Both the position numbers and the translations under genes were made by a program. Under the pieces are notes generated by a model. The model was not told the DNA's origin. It saw only the letters and a program-made list of their open reading frames with translations, and made no database searches. A stretch of 60,593 nt of DNA from positions 14,870,001 through 14,930,593 of the forward strand of contig NC_092563.1 in NCBI RefSeq assembly GCF_037975245.1. Direction: 5' to 3'. This document shows, one piece after another, positions 1-36,371 of this stretch. Source of the DNA: Apostichopus japonicus (taxonomy: Eukaryota > Echinodermata > Holothuroidea > Aspidochirotida > Stichopodidae). How positions within the stretch are numbered: position 1 is the first letter of the stretch; each line of letters starts with the position of its first letter.

Positions 1-466
1 ATCGTCTCCTCTTATTTTAAAATATTGATTTTCAACGTATCGCTATTTTGTTAAAACTTCGCCATTCTACTTGTCAGAACTTCTGCAACCATATCACGCA
101 AATCGCAGTTTCATGAGATCACACCATAAATTACTTCAGTGTGAAAATCACTCAAATCGATCATGGGGCAAAAGAGGTTTTGCTGCTGCTGCCCCTTCTC
201 TGTGGAACAGCCTTCCAGAACATGTACAACACAGTCCATCTCTTTCTTCTTTTAAACGCTCTCTCAGGACTCATCTGATGAAAACTGTTTAATTAATTGT
301 TCACTGTTGCCCATTTTTGCTTGCATTTTAGTCTTGTACTATGTTTACTGTTTTCTGTTTAGCTGTCGCACTGTTTGTGTCACTGCACCATGAGCGTCTT
401 TTTTGATGGATACTGGCGCATTATAAGTGTCCATTATTATAATTATTATTATTATTATTATTAAAA
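1..466 (+). mobile_element. 3' end of a CR1/L2-type LINE (truncated)
   Basis: An open frame from about position 60 to 292 encodes the stereotyped C-terminus of a non-LTR retrotransposon ORF2: it contains AAAAPSLWNSLPEHVQHS followed by a Ser-rich stretch and FKRSLRTHLMKTV, then a stop. After the stop comes a short untranslated tail with GCGCATTATAAGTGTCC and then an (ATT)n microsatellite (about 436-466). The family is known for this APxLWNSLP...FKxxLKTHLF ending and for simple-repeat tails. The reverse transcriptase and endonuclease would lie left of the window or be lost by 5' truncation. It sits in the NSMAF intron preceding the first exon seen here. Family-level assignment (CR1 versus L2 versus a relative) is inference. 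Confidence 0.85.
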
Positions 467-495
467 TGTTTTTCACATATTTTTTTGTCCTGTAG

Positions 496-25942
<25,447 letters not shown>

Positions 25943-26020
<78 letters not shown>

Positions 26021-26051
26021 TATATACATATATATATACATATATATATAC

Positions 26052-26107
<56 letters not shown>

Positions 26108-26113
26108 GTATAT

Positions 26114-26184
<71 letters not shown>
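25943..26184. repeat. Compound (TA)n / TATATACA / TATATGTA microsatellite
   Basis: About 240 bp of TA repeats. The middle carries regularly spaced TATATACA variants on the left half and TATATGTA variants on the right half, so the whole tract is close to a perfect palindrome. Confidence 0.98.
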
Positions 26185-26187
<3 letters not shown>

Positions 26188-26615
26188 TAGACCTACTTTG
26201 ATACTATACTTATACATTCACAATGCACAGTGATAAATGTTACAGTCTTTGATGAAATCGATTTTGCGGGAGCCAACTCTCCACCAAAACAATATTGATG
26301 TTATGTTTAAGATCGATATTAATTTCCAACTTAGCGCATTTCTGATAGCGATGTGACGGTTAAGCAGGTCACATTGACAGCCATATACTGTAATGATGCG
26401 TACTCGTTATACACAATTATATAGAAGCAAGTGCTATCAAAGAAAAGCGACCGAGAAATTATGTTTTGGTCAATAAGATAATTATTACAATACTAGCAAA
26501 TGGCGATGTCTAATTAGGTCAATTCAGAACAAATTGGAAGTTCGGTTTTACAAAGAACGTCTGTCTGTCCTTTCTGTGTTTTCTCTTTTTTTTTCTATTC
26601 CTTTTTTTTATCGAA

Positions 26616-26915
26616 CGAAAAACAGAGTTTTTCTGTCCGAGTTTATCGAAAAAAATCTCTTTTTCGAAAACTGGGTTTATCGAAAAACGTTGTTTTTCGC
26701 TCCATAAACAGAGTTTATCGAATAACTCTGTTTTTCGAGAAAGTGTGTTTTCGAAAAACACTGTTTTTGGACCGAACAAAAACATTTTTTTTTTCGATAA
26801 ACTGAGTTTACCGTCTTGAAAAACAGTCTTTCAATCTGAAAAACTGAGTTTTTGAAAAACTCTGTTTTTGACTCGACAGACTTAGGTTTTCGCGATAAAC
26901 CTTGTTTTTGCGCTC
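26616..26915. repeat. Cluster of alternating short inverted motifs (GTTTTTCGA / TCGAAAAAC / AAACTCTGTTT)
   Basis: Across about 300 bp, variants of TCGAAAAAC, CAGAGTTT, AAACTCTGTTTTTCG and CGATAAACTGAGTTTA alternate in orientation every 15-30 bp. This is the architecture of subterminal transposase-binding repeats, but I see no matching cluster or terminal repeats nearby to define an element. Confidence 0.7.
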
Positions 26916-28520
26916 GTAAAACCGATTATATCGGCGAATAAAGTGATGTAAAGTGATATACAATCCCGGTAAATGGGTGCAATCAGCCCGTGAGAGTGCC
27001 TCAGAATACAAGAAACGTTTCACTATACGGTTTAGCTGGTTTCTTTGAGACCGTGTTTGCATTAAAAATTGCTTTCGAAAAGGTGTTTACAAGGTGTTTG
27101 CAGCTACATATATATAACACGGTAGTACATGAAGTCAGGGGACGCGCGAAGATAAATGCACGGGTATATATTTACCATATGTACATGTTTCACCATGCGA
27201 CTCCTGCTATATGAATGCGCATACAAAGCAACGCGTATACATATATACACTAAATATATCTTTCTATCAAGTGCAGAGTTCTTGGATTACTGAAAATAGA
27301 ATTTTTTAATAGTTTCCAAGTCCGAGTGGGTTTCACTTTACGTTCATGTTTTTCACCCTCACGCTCAGTGGATTAGTTATCACTTAGGGGAGGATCAGAT
27401 TTCTTGTTTTCAGACCCCGACGACCACTTTATGCAAGAGGCAAGTCGGATACATCGCCCAAACTAGATCCCTCAAAATAATTTGGAAATAGAATATCCTT
27501 ATTTAGCTGGAGGACAGCACGCGGGGATTTGTTCACTGATACGGCGGCGCATTAAATGACAATGAATTAATAATAAATTGGGGACGTAGAATTGTCTGTC
27601 GGCAAGAGGCACGTGAAAAGAGGCCGTATATATGGGGTCGTTTACAAGGCGTAAAATCTAAATTAAAGAAAGTCGGTAGGAAAAGAGGTTGGGGGGGGGG
27701 GGTTATAGGCAGTGATTGTAATACGAAACATAGAGGTTCCCAAATTCATTTTATTTTGAGGTCGTTGTGAAGTAAACAGGCCTGCCACTTACAAAAGAAC
27801 GTGATCCAGAGAACAGATAATGTAGGCTATACATGGCTCATGCGTGGGAGTTTTTTTTTTCTTTTTGAAAGTGACTGATTTTCAAACATGTTCTCTCACA
27901 GAAATAGGCAGCTTGCGCAAATTTCTAAGAATCAATTGATATGTCGTACAATCCGTGAGTACCAATAAAACTGCGTGAGACGTGGCAATTTGAAATCTGT
28001 CGAGATTTCACATTTTCACGATCATGGCATGCTAAATACAGTAGTTATCACTGTCCGGTTCTCGAGGCGACCAAAACATGGACTCAGTTGCAACAGATGG
28101 ATCATAAGTCTGTCCAAAGTATGGACAGACTATTACGTTTCCTCTTAAAAGTATATACGAATTTGAGAGTGCCCGGCCTGATCCATATTTTGAACGTAGT
28201 GTTCCTTGCCTAGACCTTTGGGATATTGTCAAATTTTGCACCGATATTGTAAGCAGTCTGCAGTACAGTTGGTATAAAACCATTATGAATATGATAATCT
28301 CTTAATCCAATTATATTGATGCTAATTTGTAGGCCTATTTTTAGGCCTACTAATTACAATGCTGTCTTTTCATTGTTTATCGTTAATTTGTGTTTGATTC
28401 ATCCCGACTGACATGGCTCGATTTCTATCAAGCACACATTTGTCAGTGATATTAGCCAGTAGTTCTACATATGGTTACAGTTTAATGTTAAAGTTCAATG
28501 GCAGGTAGAATTGCGTATCA
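26916..28520. other. Non-coding sequence
   Basis: No gene was recognised. A poly-G run lies at about 27691 and a small palindrome, GTAGGCCTATTTTTAGGCCTAC, spans about 28330-28351 just within the family of 'taggcctat' motifs seen repeatedly downstream. Confidence 0.35.
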
Positions 28521-28523
28521 TGC

Positions 28524-28793
28524 AGATGTGGATCCAGAAGAGGGGTGTAGGCTGTAGCCCACACCTCCCCTCTCATTATCAACCCCACACAAAAAAATGA
28601 AATCAGGTTATTAGCACATCCTTAAGTGAAGATAATAATTATAGACCTACTTTATAGCCTAATTATCCCTTAGAATACACCATTTCACATGTAAATTGTC
28701 TTTCTGAACCCATATGAAACTACACCCAGATCCCCTACGTAGCCCAACAACCCCGCCCCTTCCTTTATACGTTCCTGGATCCACCATTGTCAT
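28524..28793. mobile_element. Candidate hAT-like MITE
   Basis: The left end has CAGATGTGGATCCAG and the complement of the right end has CAATGGTGGATCCAGG, giving imperfect terminal inverted repeats about 270 bp apart. The interior is rich in CCCC/GGGG near both ends. hAT elements often start CAxTGGxGGATCCAGG, hence the tentative class. A clean 8-bp target duplication could not be identified. Confidence 0.45.
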
Positions 28794-28839
28794 CTGCATA
28801 CATGGATATACCAAGTGAACGAGTAACATGAGATGCTGT

Positions 28840-29229
28840 ATCAATAATAATAATAATACGCAGTTCTTATAAAGCGCAAATACACACTTAAGTCTCAATG
28901 CGCTGATTATTAACCCCTGGTCATTGGTAACTTGTCACACCCACACACCAAAGTGTGCACAATTCAATCAATATCTCCTGGGGCACCACAGTGCACCACA
29001 ACCACGTGTCCCCCGGGGGACTTCCCATAGGGTGCAGCCACAAACCGGCGCACGCAACTATATTTACAAGTTACCTCGCAGGTCCCCATTTATACACCTG
29101 GGTGAAGAGAGGCAATGGAGATAAAGCGCCTTGCCCAAGGACACAACGTAATGATCTGGCCAGGGCTCGAACCTGTAATCCTTAGATCACAAGTCCACTG
29201 CCTTAACCACTTGACCACAACGCCCTCCC
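28840..29229 (-). mobile_element. tRNA-derived SINE with LINE-like 3' tail
   Basis: On the minus strand the element starts GAGGGAGGGCGTTG and has a polymerase III A box, TGGTCAAGTGGTTAAGGC (29200-29217), and a B box, GGTTCGAGCCC (29163-29173). A central body containing CTTCACCCAGGTGTATAAAT follows, and the element ends with TTTGCGCTTTATAAGAACTG plus (ATT)n. The A/B box spacing is that of a tRNA promoter, but the segment does not fold as a complete tRNA. The tail matches the LINE tails at about 400-466 and 14482-14540, suggesting that the LINE machinery mobilised it. Confidence 0.88.
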
Positions 29230-30434
29230 TCAATGGACAAACCACAGAACCCTCTGTTACACCAAACATATGAGGAACTAAAGTAGAGTACATGGGCGTA
29301 TCAAGCTATACTGCCGAGTGAGGGGTGGGGTGTGTGGGAGGGGTGGTTGGGGTGGGGTTAGTAAACAGTAAGTTTGAGGATCTTCTCCAGAAGAAGTTTA
29401 GTTTTGTAGTTGCTATAAGGTGGCTTAGACGGAACATTGAAACTCTTTTGTCTCAAAATGTCGCTTGAAATTTCGATCTTTTTGTCGACATTTTTACATA
29501 CAATGTCCAACTTTCAAAAATTATATTTTATCTCAGAATTAGACATAAGTACCTTGAAGTGTAGACTTTTTATCTTTCACGTTGCTTTTGTCCACATAAA
29601 CGTTAAAAGGTAATTTTATAACATAAAAATTTATCGAGATATTTTCCTTTTCATTTCAAAGTTGTTTCTTTTTCATCCACACTTCCGACGGATTATGAGG
29701 TATACGAAAATAAACTTGATCATTCCATTGCATGGCTTCTTTTTGCATCTGTAATTTTGAGTAAAACTTTGAGTAAATTACCGACTCAAGTACGATCCAT
29801 TGGAGCAGAAAAAATCCTCATCCCATCCAGACCTGATCAAATTCAATGTTTTTTTTTCTTCGTTTTTTTTTCCTTCTTTATGAATAAACCTTGTCGTATA
29901 GTGAACCAGAACTTCTTTGTAAATCAAATGTTGAAATATGGCGAGAATATGTGGTTGAGTTTAAGTTCTAATAAGCACACACAAACATTAATCTGATCTG
30001 ACGGGAATGAAAGGGATTGGGTAAGAAGGGGCTACAGCCTTGATGTCTGCGATTAACCAGCGGGCCCTGAGAAATAAAGGAAAAATAATAATGTATTATC
30101 CTTTAATATACATCAGGACAAATCGCAATACTGCGTGGAAAACATCATGAAAACTTCCAAATGGGGGTGGGGGGTTGATGGCTCCCGACCTGCTTTTCAC
30201 CGCCCCTGACCACACAGCCCCACCCCCACCCCTCCGCTTTCCCCACCACGTCTAGCTTGCACTAATTTCAGTTAGAAAGTGTCGCTCTTGATTTGCTTGG
30301 TTCTACGCTTTACTAGAAAATATAGAATTTCACCAAGTTAGCTCACTCTCTAATCTTACACGTTTATTAAAGATATTTATGACCTTTGGCAGGCTCGTGT
30401 GATTAAAAGAATGATTATTAATGTTTCAGTCTTG
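29230..30434. other. Non-coding sequence
   Basis: G/C-rich homopolymeric stretches lie at about 29320-29360 and 30160-30240. No coding signal or bounded repeat was recognised. Confidence 0.35.
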
Positions 30435-30454
30435 CACTGAAAACTTAAATTGGT

Positions 30455-30830
30455 TCACCGACTAACAAAACGTTAGTCCATCTGGTGCCTCTCCCGACTA
30501 ACATAGCCTTAGTTAGTTGCTATACCGACTAATTTATTCCTTAGTCAGTTGGATTTCTTAGTCGGTCATCTTAGTCCGTCAGCTTAGTCGATCAACAATT
30601 TTTTAGTCGGTAAATGTTTATTAGTCAGTTACATTAGTTGGTGACATTAGTCGGTCTTTACCGACTAATTTATATGAGCCACCGACTAGTTTATAGCAGG
30701 TTTTACATTAGTCAGGATGGTGCCTCTCCCGACTAACCTTTCTTAGTCGGTATCGACTGACTAGTTGCACTGACTAGATTCACTGAAAGAATTAAACCCG
30801 ACTAGTTTCACTGACTAGTATCACTGAAAG
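30455..30830. repeat. Left subterminal TTAGTCGG/CCGACTAA array
   Basis: Roughly twenty copies of the octamer or one-mismatch variants (TTAGTCAG, TTAGTCCG, CCGACTAG), in alternating orientation. A longer direct repeat, GGTGCCTCTCCCGACTAAC, occurs at about 30484 and 30720. Confidence 0.85.
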
Positions 30831-31453
30831 AAAAGAGAGCAGAAGAAACACAAATAATGTGTACGTTGGCAGTATTTATTTCTGATAAAACTTCTGATGT
30901 CTACAAAAGGCTGACTTTCGACAGATAGAGAAGAAATCACTGTAAATAAAATCTGAAAATCTGATTTTTTTCCAACAAAGTTAAGACAAGTTAATGGATC
31001 AAACATGAATCGCAAAAGTATAGCACTGCACAATAATGCAAAGTTGAGTCTTGGGCAAGGGTTCCTCATGACTTTCGTTTTAAAGTGGTACCCCAAATCG
31101 ACACCAGTTAAGTCTTCACGAACAAAGAGTGTTTCTCTTAACTACAAATGGCCTCCCACTTGTCTTCAGGAAGCCAAAATCTGCACCATTATTGACCTGT
31201 GAACAGAAAATATGATATACGTGTAAGCACAGATACAGATATAGCACATGATAACTCACATTATCATAAACATACATTTACATTAAAATTTTATAACATA
31301 TTGGGAGGTATACATTTAAATCTAGGTCCCTCAAATTATAAGCCAGGAATAGCAGCTTTACCAAATTATTATTAGCTTTGCACAGCATAACACCAAGTTA
31401 TTTCTCAAAGCTTAATAATTATGTTAATCATGTTAATAATGATCCCAATAGAC

Positions 31454-32982
31454 CGGGATCCCAGAGGGTTTGGTTAGCTGGGAAGGTAACCAATTGCCTT
31501 GTACATCACAATGTTCACAGTGCATTCCTGTATATGAAACCAGACGACTGGCAAACCGACTGTGGTGGGTGTGGCTGGGAGAGCAATTTTAAAGTCACCT
31601 GATAGCTAACCTAGATCAGTTTTCATGGTAACACATCAAAGTAAGTACAATATGTCAGGTATGGCCCCAAGAGCAACAAATGGCCATTGCCAGTAATTAT
31701 TGGTGGTGGGGTACCCCTGCCAGTGATCTATAATTGACCCCTCACGGCTGACCTAGGTCAGCTCATGAGGTAACCACTTGAAACCTACTGGAAAATGTTG
31801 GTTAGGGCTTCAGATACAACTGATGGGCATTGCCAGTAATTTTTATTGGTGGGGTACCCCTGCCAGTAGACCCCCAAAATGCCCATCCCCCATTGACCTA
31901 GATGAGCTCATGATGTAACCAGTTGAAAACTACTGGAAAATGGTATCACTTCATATGTAAGGGATGGGAATTTCCAGTAATTTATATTGGGGGGGGGGGA
32001 TACCCCTGCCAGTAGACCCCCAAAATGCCCATTCCCTCATTGACTTAGGTCAGCTCATGAGATAACCAGTTGAAAAATTACTGGAAAATGATAGGTATCA
32101 CTTCATATGTAAGGGATGGGCATTTCCAGTCATTTACATTGGTGGGGTAACCCTGTCAGTAGACCCTCAAAATGCCCATCCCCCATTGACCTAGATTAGC
32201 TCATGAGGTAACCAGTTGAAAACTACTGTAAAATGATTGGCAGGACTCTATATATATGTAAGGGATGGGCATTTCCAGTAATTTATATTAGTGGGGTACC
32301 CCTGCCAGTAGACCCCCAAAAAGCCCCCCCCCCCTCATTGATCTAGGTCAGCTCATGATTTAACCAGTTGAAAACTACTGGAAATTATTGACAGGATTCT
32401 ATATGTAAGGGATGGGCGGACTCTGGCAGTGGTGGCCCACCAATATAAAATACTGGAAATGCCCATCCTTACATATGAAGTGATACCTATCATTCTCCTG
32501 TAGGTTTCAACTGGTCAAATCATGAGCTCACCTAGGTCAATGAGGGGATGGGCATATTGGGGGTCTACTAGCAGGGGTACCCCACCAATAAAAATTACTG
32601 GCAATGCCCATCCCTTGTATCTGAAGTCCTAACCAACATTTTCCAGTAGGTTTCAAGTGGTTACCTCATGAGCTGACCTAGGTCAGCCGTGAGGGGTCAA
32701 TTATAGATCACTGGCAGGGGTACCCCACCACCAATGATTACTGGCAATGGCCATTTGTTGCTCTTGGGGCCATACCTGACACATTGTTCTTACTTTGATG
32801 TGGTTACCATGAAAGCTGCTCTAGGTTAGCTATTAGGTGACTTTTAAAATTGCTCTCCCAGCCACATCCACCACAGTCGGTTTGCCAGTCATCAGGTTTC
32901 ATATACAGGAATGCATTGTGAACATTGTGATATACCAGGCAATTGGTTACCTTCCCAGCTAACCAAACCCTCTGGACTCCCG
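31454..32982. repeat. 1.5-kb inverted repeat (about 530-bp arms) with tandem-repeat loop
   Basis: The left arm (about 31454-31985) begins CGGGATCCCAGAGGGTTTGG. The complement of the right arm (about 32435-32982) begins CGGGAGTCCAGAGGGTTTGG. The arms match with few differences throughout. Between and within them lies a tandem array of about 146-150-bp units marked by TGACCTAGGTCAGCTCATGA (near 31749, 31895, 32041, 32187 and 32339) and GTACCCCTGCCAGTAGACCC. Both arms translate to a similar peptide (VWLAGKVTNCLV...DDWQTDCGGCGWESNF) when read inward, but I recognise no protein family. Confidence 0.93.
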
Positions 32983-34964
32983 CTCTACAGATCAGTGAAA
33001 ATTTGACCAAACTTATGAAGCTTGCACGTAAATGATATACTAGACTGGTTTTTTTTTTAAAACAGGTTATGAAAAGTATCTTAAATATCATTAAACAGTT
33101 GGGTACAATAGTTAAACTCACTCTTCCATCTTTTTTCTCTATGGTACTTGTTCCTTTGCTTTTTGGACTCTTGGATAAACTCTTTTGTTCTGCGAAGGGT
33201 ACCAATATATCATCTTAAAACATGTCTTTAAGCCATATATAACACAGTTCTCCTCTTCTGTTGTTGCCTCCACACTGGTGTCGTACATCACAGGAAAGCT
33301 CACCCTTGACTTAGATATTTGGCTTTTCAATTCCTGCTGGAAGAAAGAAACAGCAAAGTATTCATCATTTGAAAAAAAAAATAAATAAAGTTGTCACCAC
33401 AAAGTTATGTGAGATTTGCTTCCACTATAGTCTCAAAAAACACTCCCAAAGTTTGAAGCAGACTGTATAAAGCTGAAAATTTGAACGAGAGTGTCATCAC
33501 CATTGCAACCAGAATCAAATGCCCAGAATACAGAGATAATAAAACATGGGCTAAATCTTTGTGTTTTTATGATCTTTAAAAATATAAAATTTTAGAAACA
33601 GAAATGCACTGAGCCAACTTATTTATAGGCCTAATCGTTTTTAGTTGTTATTTTGCTTGCTCACATAACAAGCCTGTTTAGACCTAGGCTAGAGGAGAAT
33701 CAGTACTTTGTTACACTAAGTTTGTCTTCGGTCGTTTTGATATAGTCTTACTAGTAGTACTAAAGTATATAATGGACCGGCGAAGACTAGAGAATACCCA
33801 GAGTTTTAGCAACTGCGTTAAACTGTATCATTTGATCTATTATTTACGCCAATGAGTTTCATTCAATCTAGGATCAAAAAGAGAAAACTAATTAATCTTA
33901 ACCTTTAAACTTTGCTACTAAACAGATATGCTTGAATTACAAATAAATGTCAAAAAAACATCATAATCAAAGAATCGATGCATATACATATACATAAACA
34001 GAATAATTTGAATTCGCGCAAGTGAACCCTGCACTACATTGGACAGAAAAAAAAAAAACGTGCAATTAGACCAAACTAAACATACTCAATTTTCCGTTAC
34101 TTCTACATAAAATATCAATGCAAATACAACAACTTACTCTTTGGCAGTATACTAAAAGCACATGTTATAATAACTTCAGACTATCAAGCTTTCCTGAGAA
34201 AAAACGGTTAATACTTCTTACAGTAAGCAAGTCGACCGTGAAGGAATGTCGCAATTGTTTCCTGGGCGTGACCGGAAATTAAATACTAAAAAATGATAAA
34301 TGAAAAGGTTAAATAGAACTGAAGCGTGCATCCTGACTGCTCGCAACATATAATACCGTTGACTAGCCAACATAATTTGTTCAGCCTACTGTGACTGTAC
34401 GTTTGAAGGTCTAGCCTTGCTTATTCAATATCACAAAGCCTACCCATTTAGATTCACATGGGAAATTACAGGAAATCTTTACCAAATGAGTGTAGACTTC
34501 AAATAAACTATTGAGCCTTATAGTTCCAGCATTTGTTTGGGAATAAATAAGAAGATTATGTGCCACTGTTCAATCTAGCCCAATACACACATAACACATT
34601 GTTAATTGGTGTTTAGGATGCACACTTTAGTGTTGAGAATGCACTGCAGTACCCAGTAGAAGCCTATAGGCTACTCACTGTCATTGCACTTGTGTATTGC
34701 GAAACGCCAACGTGACAACGGTAGCGTTACACTAACCATAATACAGTACTAGTGCCAGTGGCCTAACAATTAACTTTAATTTTACCTTCAAATTAAAGGA
34801 ATAACAGGTAGGCCGATGATGCAGTTAATACCTCCATTCTTCTAAAGACCTTCTTGGGTGATTTACGGTTGAAAGTTGCTTAGAGTGATCGTATGAAACT
34901 ATGCCAAGCCCAGCAAGCTGCCGTTGCCTGTCGGTTTCCAAATTGAAGTGAATCGAATTGGGTT

Positions 34965-35215
34965 AAAATACATTAGTCTGTCGACACCGACTAAGCTACG
35001 ATTATGGCGTAAATCGGGTGTCCGTATCGTTCTTAGTCCATGGGTTAAAATACCTTAGTCCGTCGCCACCGACTAAGCTGCGATTATATTTTCCTTAGTC
35101 AGTGTAAACTAACTAAGAAGCAGCGATGAAACGAAGATTTTTGCTAGTCCGTGTGCATTGACTAACGTTACAGACTAATTTAACGTTAGTCCGTGGCAAT
35201 ATTGACTAGTTTATT
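34965..35215. repeat. Right subterminal TTAGTCGG/CCGACTAA array
   Basis: Mirror-side array of the 4.8-kb element. ACCGACTAAGCT occurs twice (about 35000 and 35070), with TTAGTCCGT, TTAGTCAGT and GACTAACGTTA variants. Confidence 0.85.
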
Positions 35216-35224
35216 TTTTCAGTG

Positions 35225-36060
35225 TGAGATATAATATATATGTATATTCCATGTATAATAATAAATCTATAACACGGTGAAAAAAAGAAGCAATCACCGT
35301 ACATTCTCGCGAGGGTTTGTTTATAGTGTTGGTCCACATATGTATATACTGTTATGAAAATCTTTTACACAATTCTGTGTTTTAATTCAAAACCATAAAA
35401 AGAATGTACTGTAAGTCTAGACGGATTGTTATGATTAGATGTCGACTGGATCGCCTATACCGTTGATGAAAATCCCAAACCATGGAAATATATTATAACT
35501 GGATCAAATTAAATTAATGTTACCCGATACTCCTGCTCTCGAAATGTCATACCAAGATGACGAGAAGAAACAGGGTAGATTTTTCCTCCCTAATTCGTCT
35601 TCTTATAAATAAAAGGTAGTGTTGTAAATTGAGGATACGACAAGATTTGCATCCCTCTGAAAGAAAAAGATCATCTCAAGATGAAAACTGAATGTATATA
35701 AGATGAACTCTTGGATAAGAGTACAGAGGACAGATATATGGACAGTATATAGCTGCTTCACTAATTGGTTTGGGTTTTTTTAACTTGAAGGAAAATTCTT
35801 TTATCTTCTAATGCCCTCGAGAAAGACAAAAGTTCACTTTCTGTCGTGTCATCTGTTAGTTTTTGCCAGATTAAAAAATATAGTAAATATGAATGCAAAA
35901 GTTTATTTCCCCGCTGAAAAGTGATGTTTTCTTTTGATCATTGCGTGGGTATTATTCAATATGGAATAGGTAACCGTTCTCTCTAAAAACTGCAAAGGAT
36001 GAAGATCATTACACAGATTTGACATAAAAAAAACTAAATAAAACTGCACAGCGAAGTTGC
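35225..36060. other. Non-coding sequence
   Basis: A+T-rich. I see nothing that can be called a feature. Confidence 0.35.
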
Positions 36061-36068
36061 ACTTAATT

Positions 36069-36363
36069 CCTGGTATTCAAACTATTTTCCCCCTTAGTAA
36101 CCCCACTAATCACCTACATCCTCTTGGGGCCCCTCCAGCGGTAGGTGTTGTGGCATGGGGGAGGAGGGGAAGGGGTATGTCATTTTTTTTATTTGACAAA
36201 ATGGTAGTATATTTTGTAACTTTTCAAGTAATTTATGTTAAAGACTTCCCACTCTATTCCGAAAATATATCGGCAATTTTTTTTTCTGAAATGTTTTGTC
36301 GACCCTCCAAAATTTTTAGGCGACCATAAAATGGATCGCGACTCCCAGTTTGAATACCATGCT
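36069..36363. mobile_element. hAT-like MITE, 295 bp
   Basis: The left end is CCTGGTATTCAAACT and the complement of the right end is AGCATGGTATTCAAACTGGG, followed inward by AGTCGCGATCC. The pattern GGTxxTCAAACTGGGxGTCGCGAxC is typical of hAT termini. Flanks are ACTTAATT (36061-36068) and ACTTAGTT (36364-36371), a 7/8 match to an 8-bp target duplication, as expected for hAT. The interior open frame is not a transposase. Confidence 0.75.
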
Positions 36364-36371
36364 ACTTAGTT

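Larger units (their letters stand above)
30435..35224. mobile_element. 4.8-kb CACTG-ended DNA transposon with TTAGTCGG subterminal repeats
   Basis: The left end is CACTGAAAACTTAAATTGG. The complement of the right end is CACTGAAAAAATAAACTAG. Each end carries a dense array of TTAGTCGG/CCGACTAA variants in both orientations (30455-30830 and 34965-35215). TG occurs directly outside both ends, a possible 2-bp target duplication. CACT-starting termini with arrays of short subterminal repeats are characteristic of the CACTA/CMC (EnSpm-Mirage-Chapaev) group, which is the inferred class. No transposase is recognisable, so this copy is non-autonomous. A 1.5-kb inverted repeat sits inside it. Confidence 0.75.

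Noticed and set aside
71-292. Small host gene
   Set aside because: It is the C-terminus of a LINE ORF2, with the characteristic LWNSLP motif and microsatellite tail.
29163-29217. tRNA gene on the minus strand
   Set aside because: The A and B boxes are present, but the sequence does not close into a full cloverleaf and has a SINE body and tail.
31378-33205. Two similar proteins (VWLAGKVTNCLV...) on opposite strands
   Set aside because: They are the two arms of one inverted repeat read inward; no family was recognised, so they are not called as genes.
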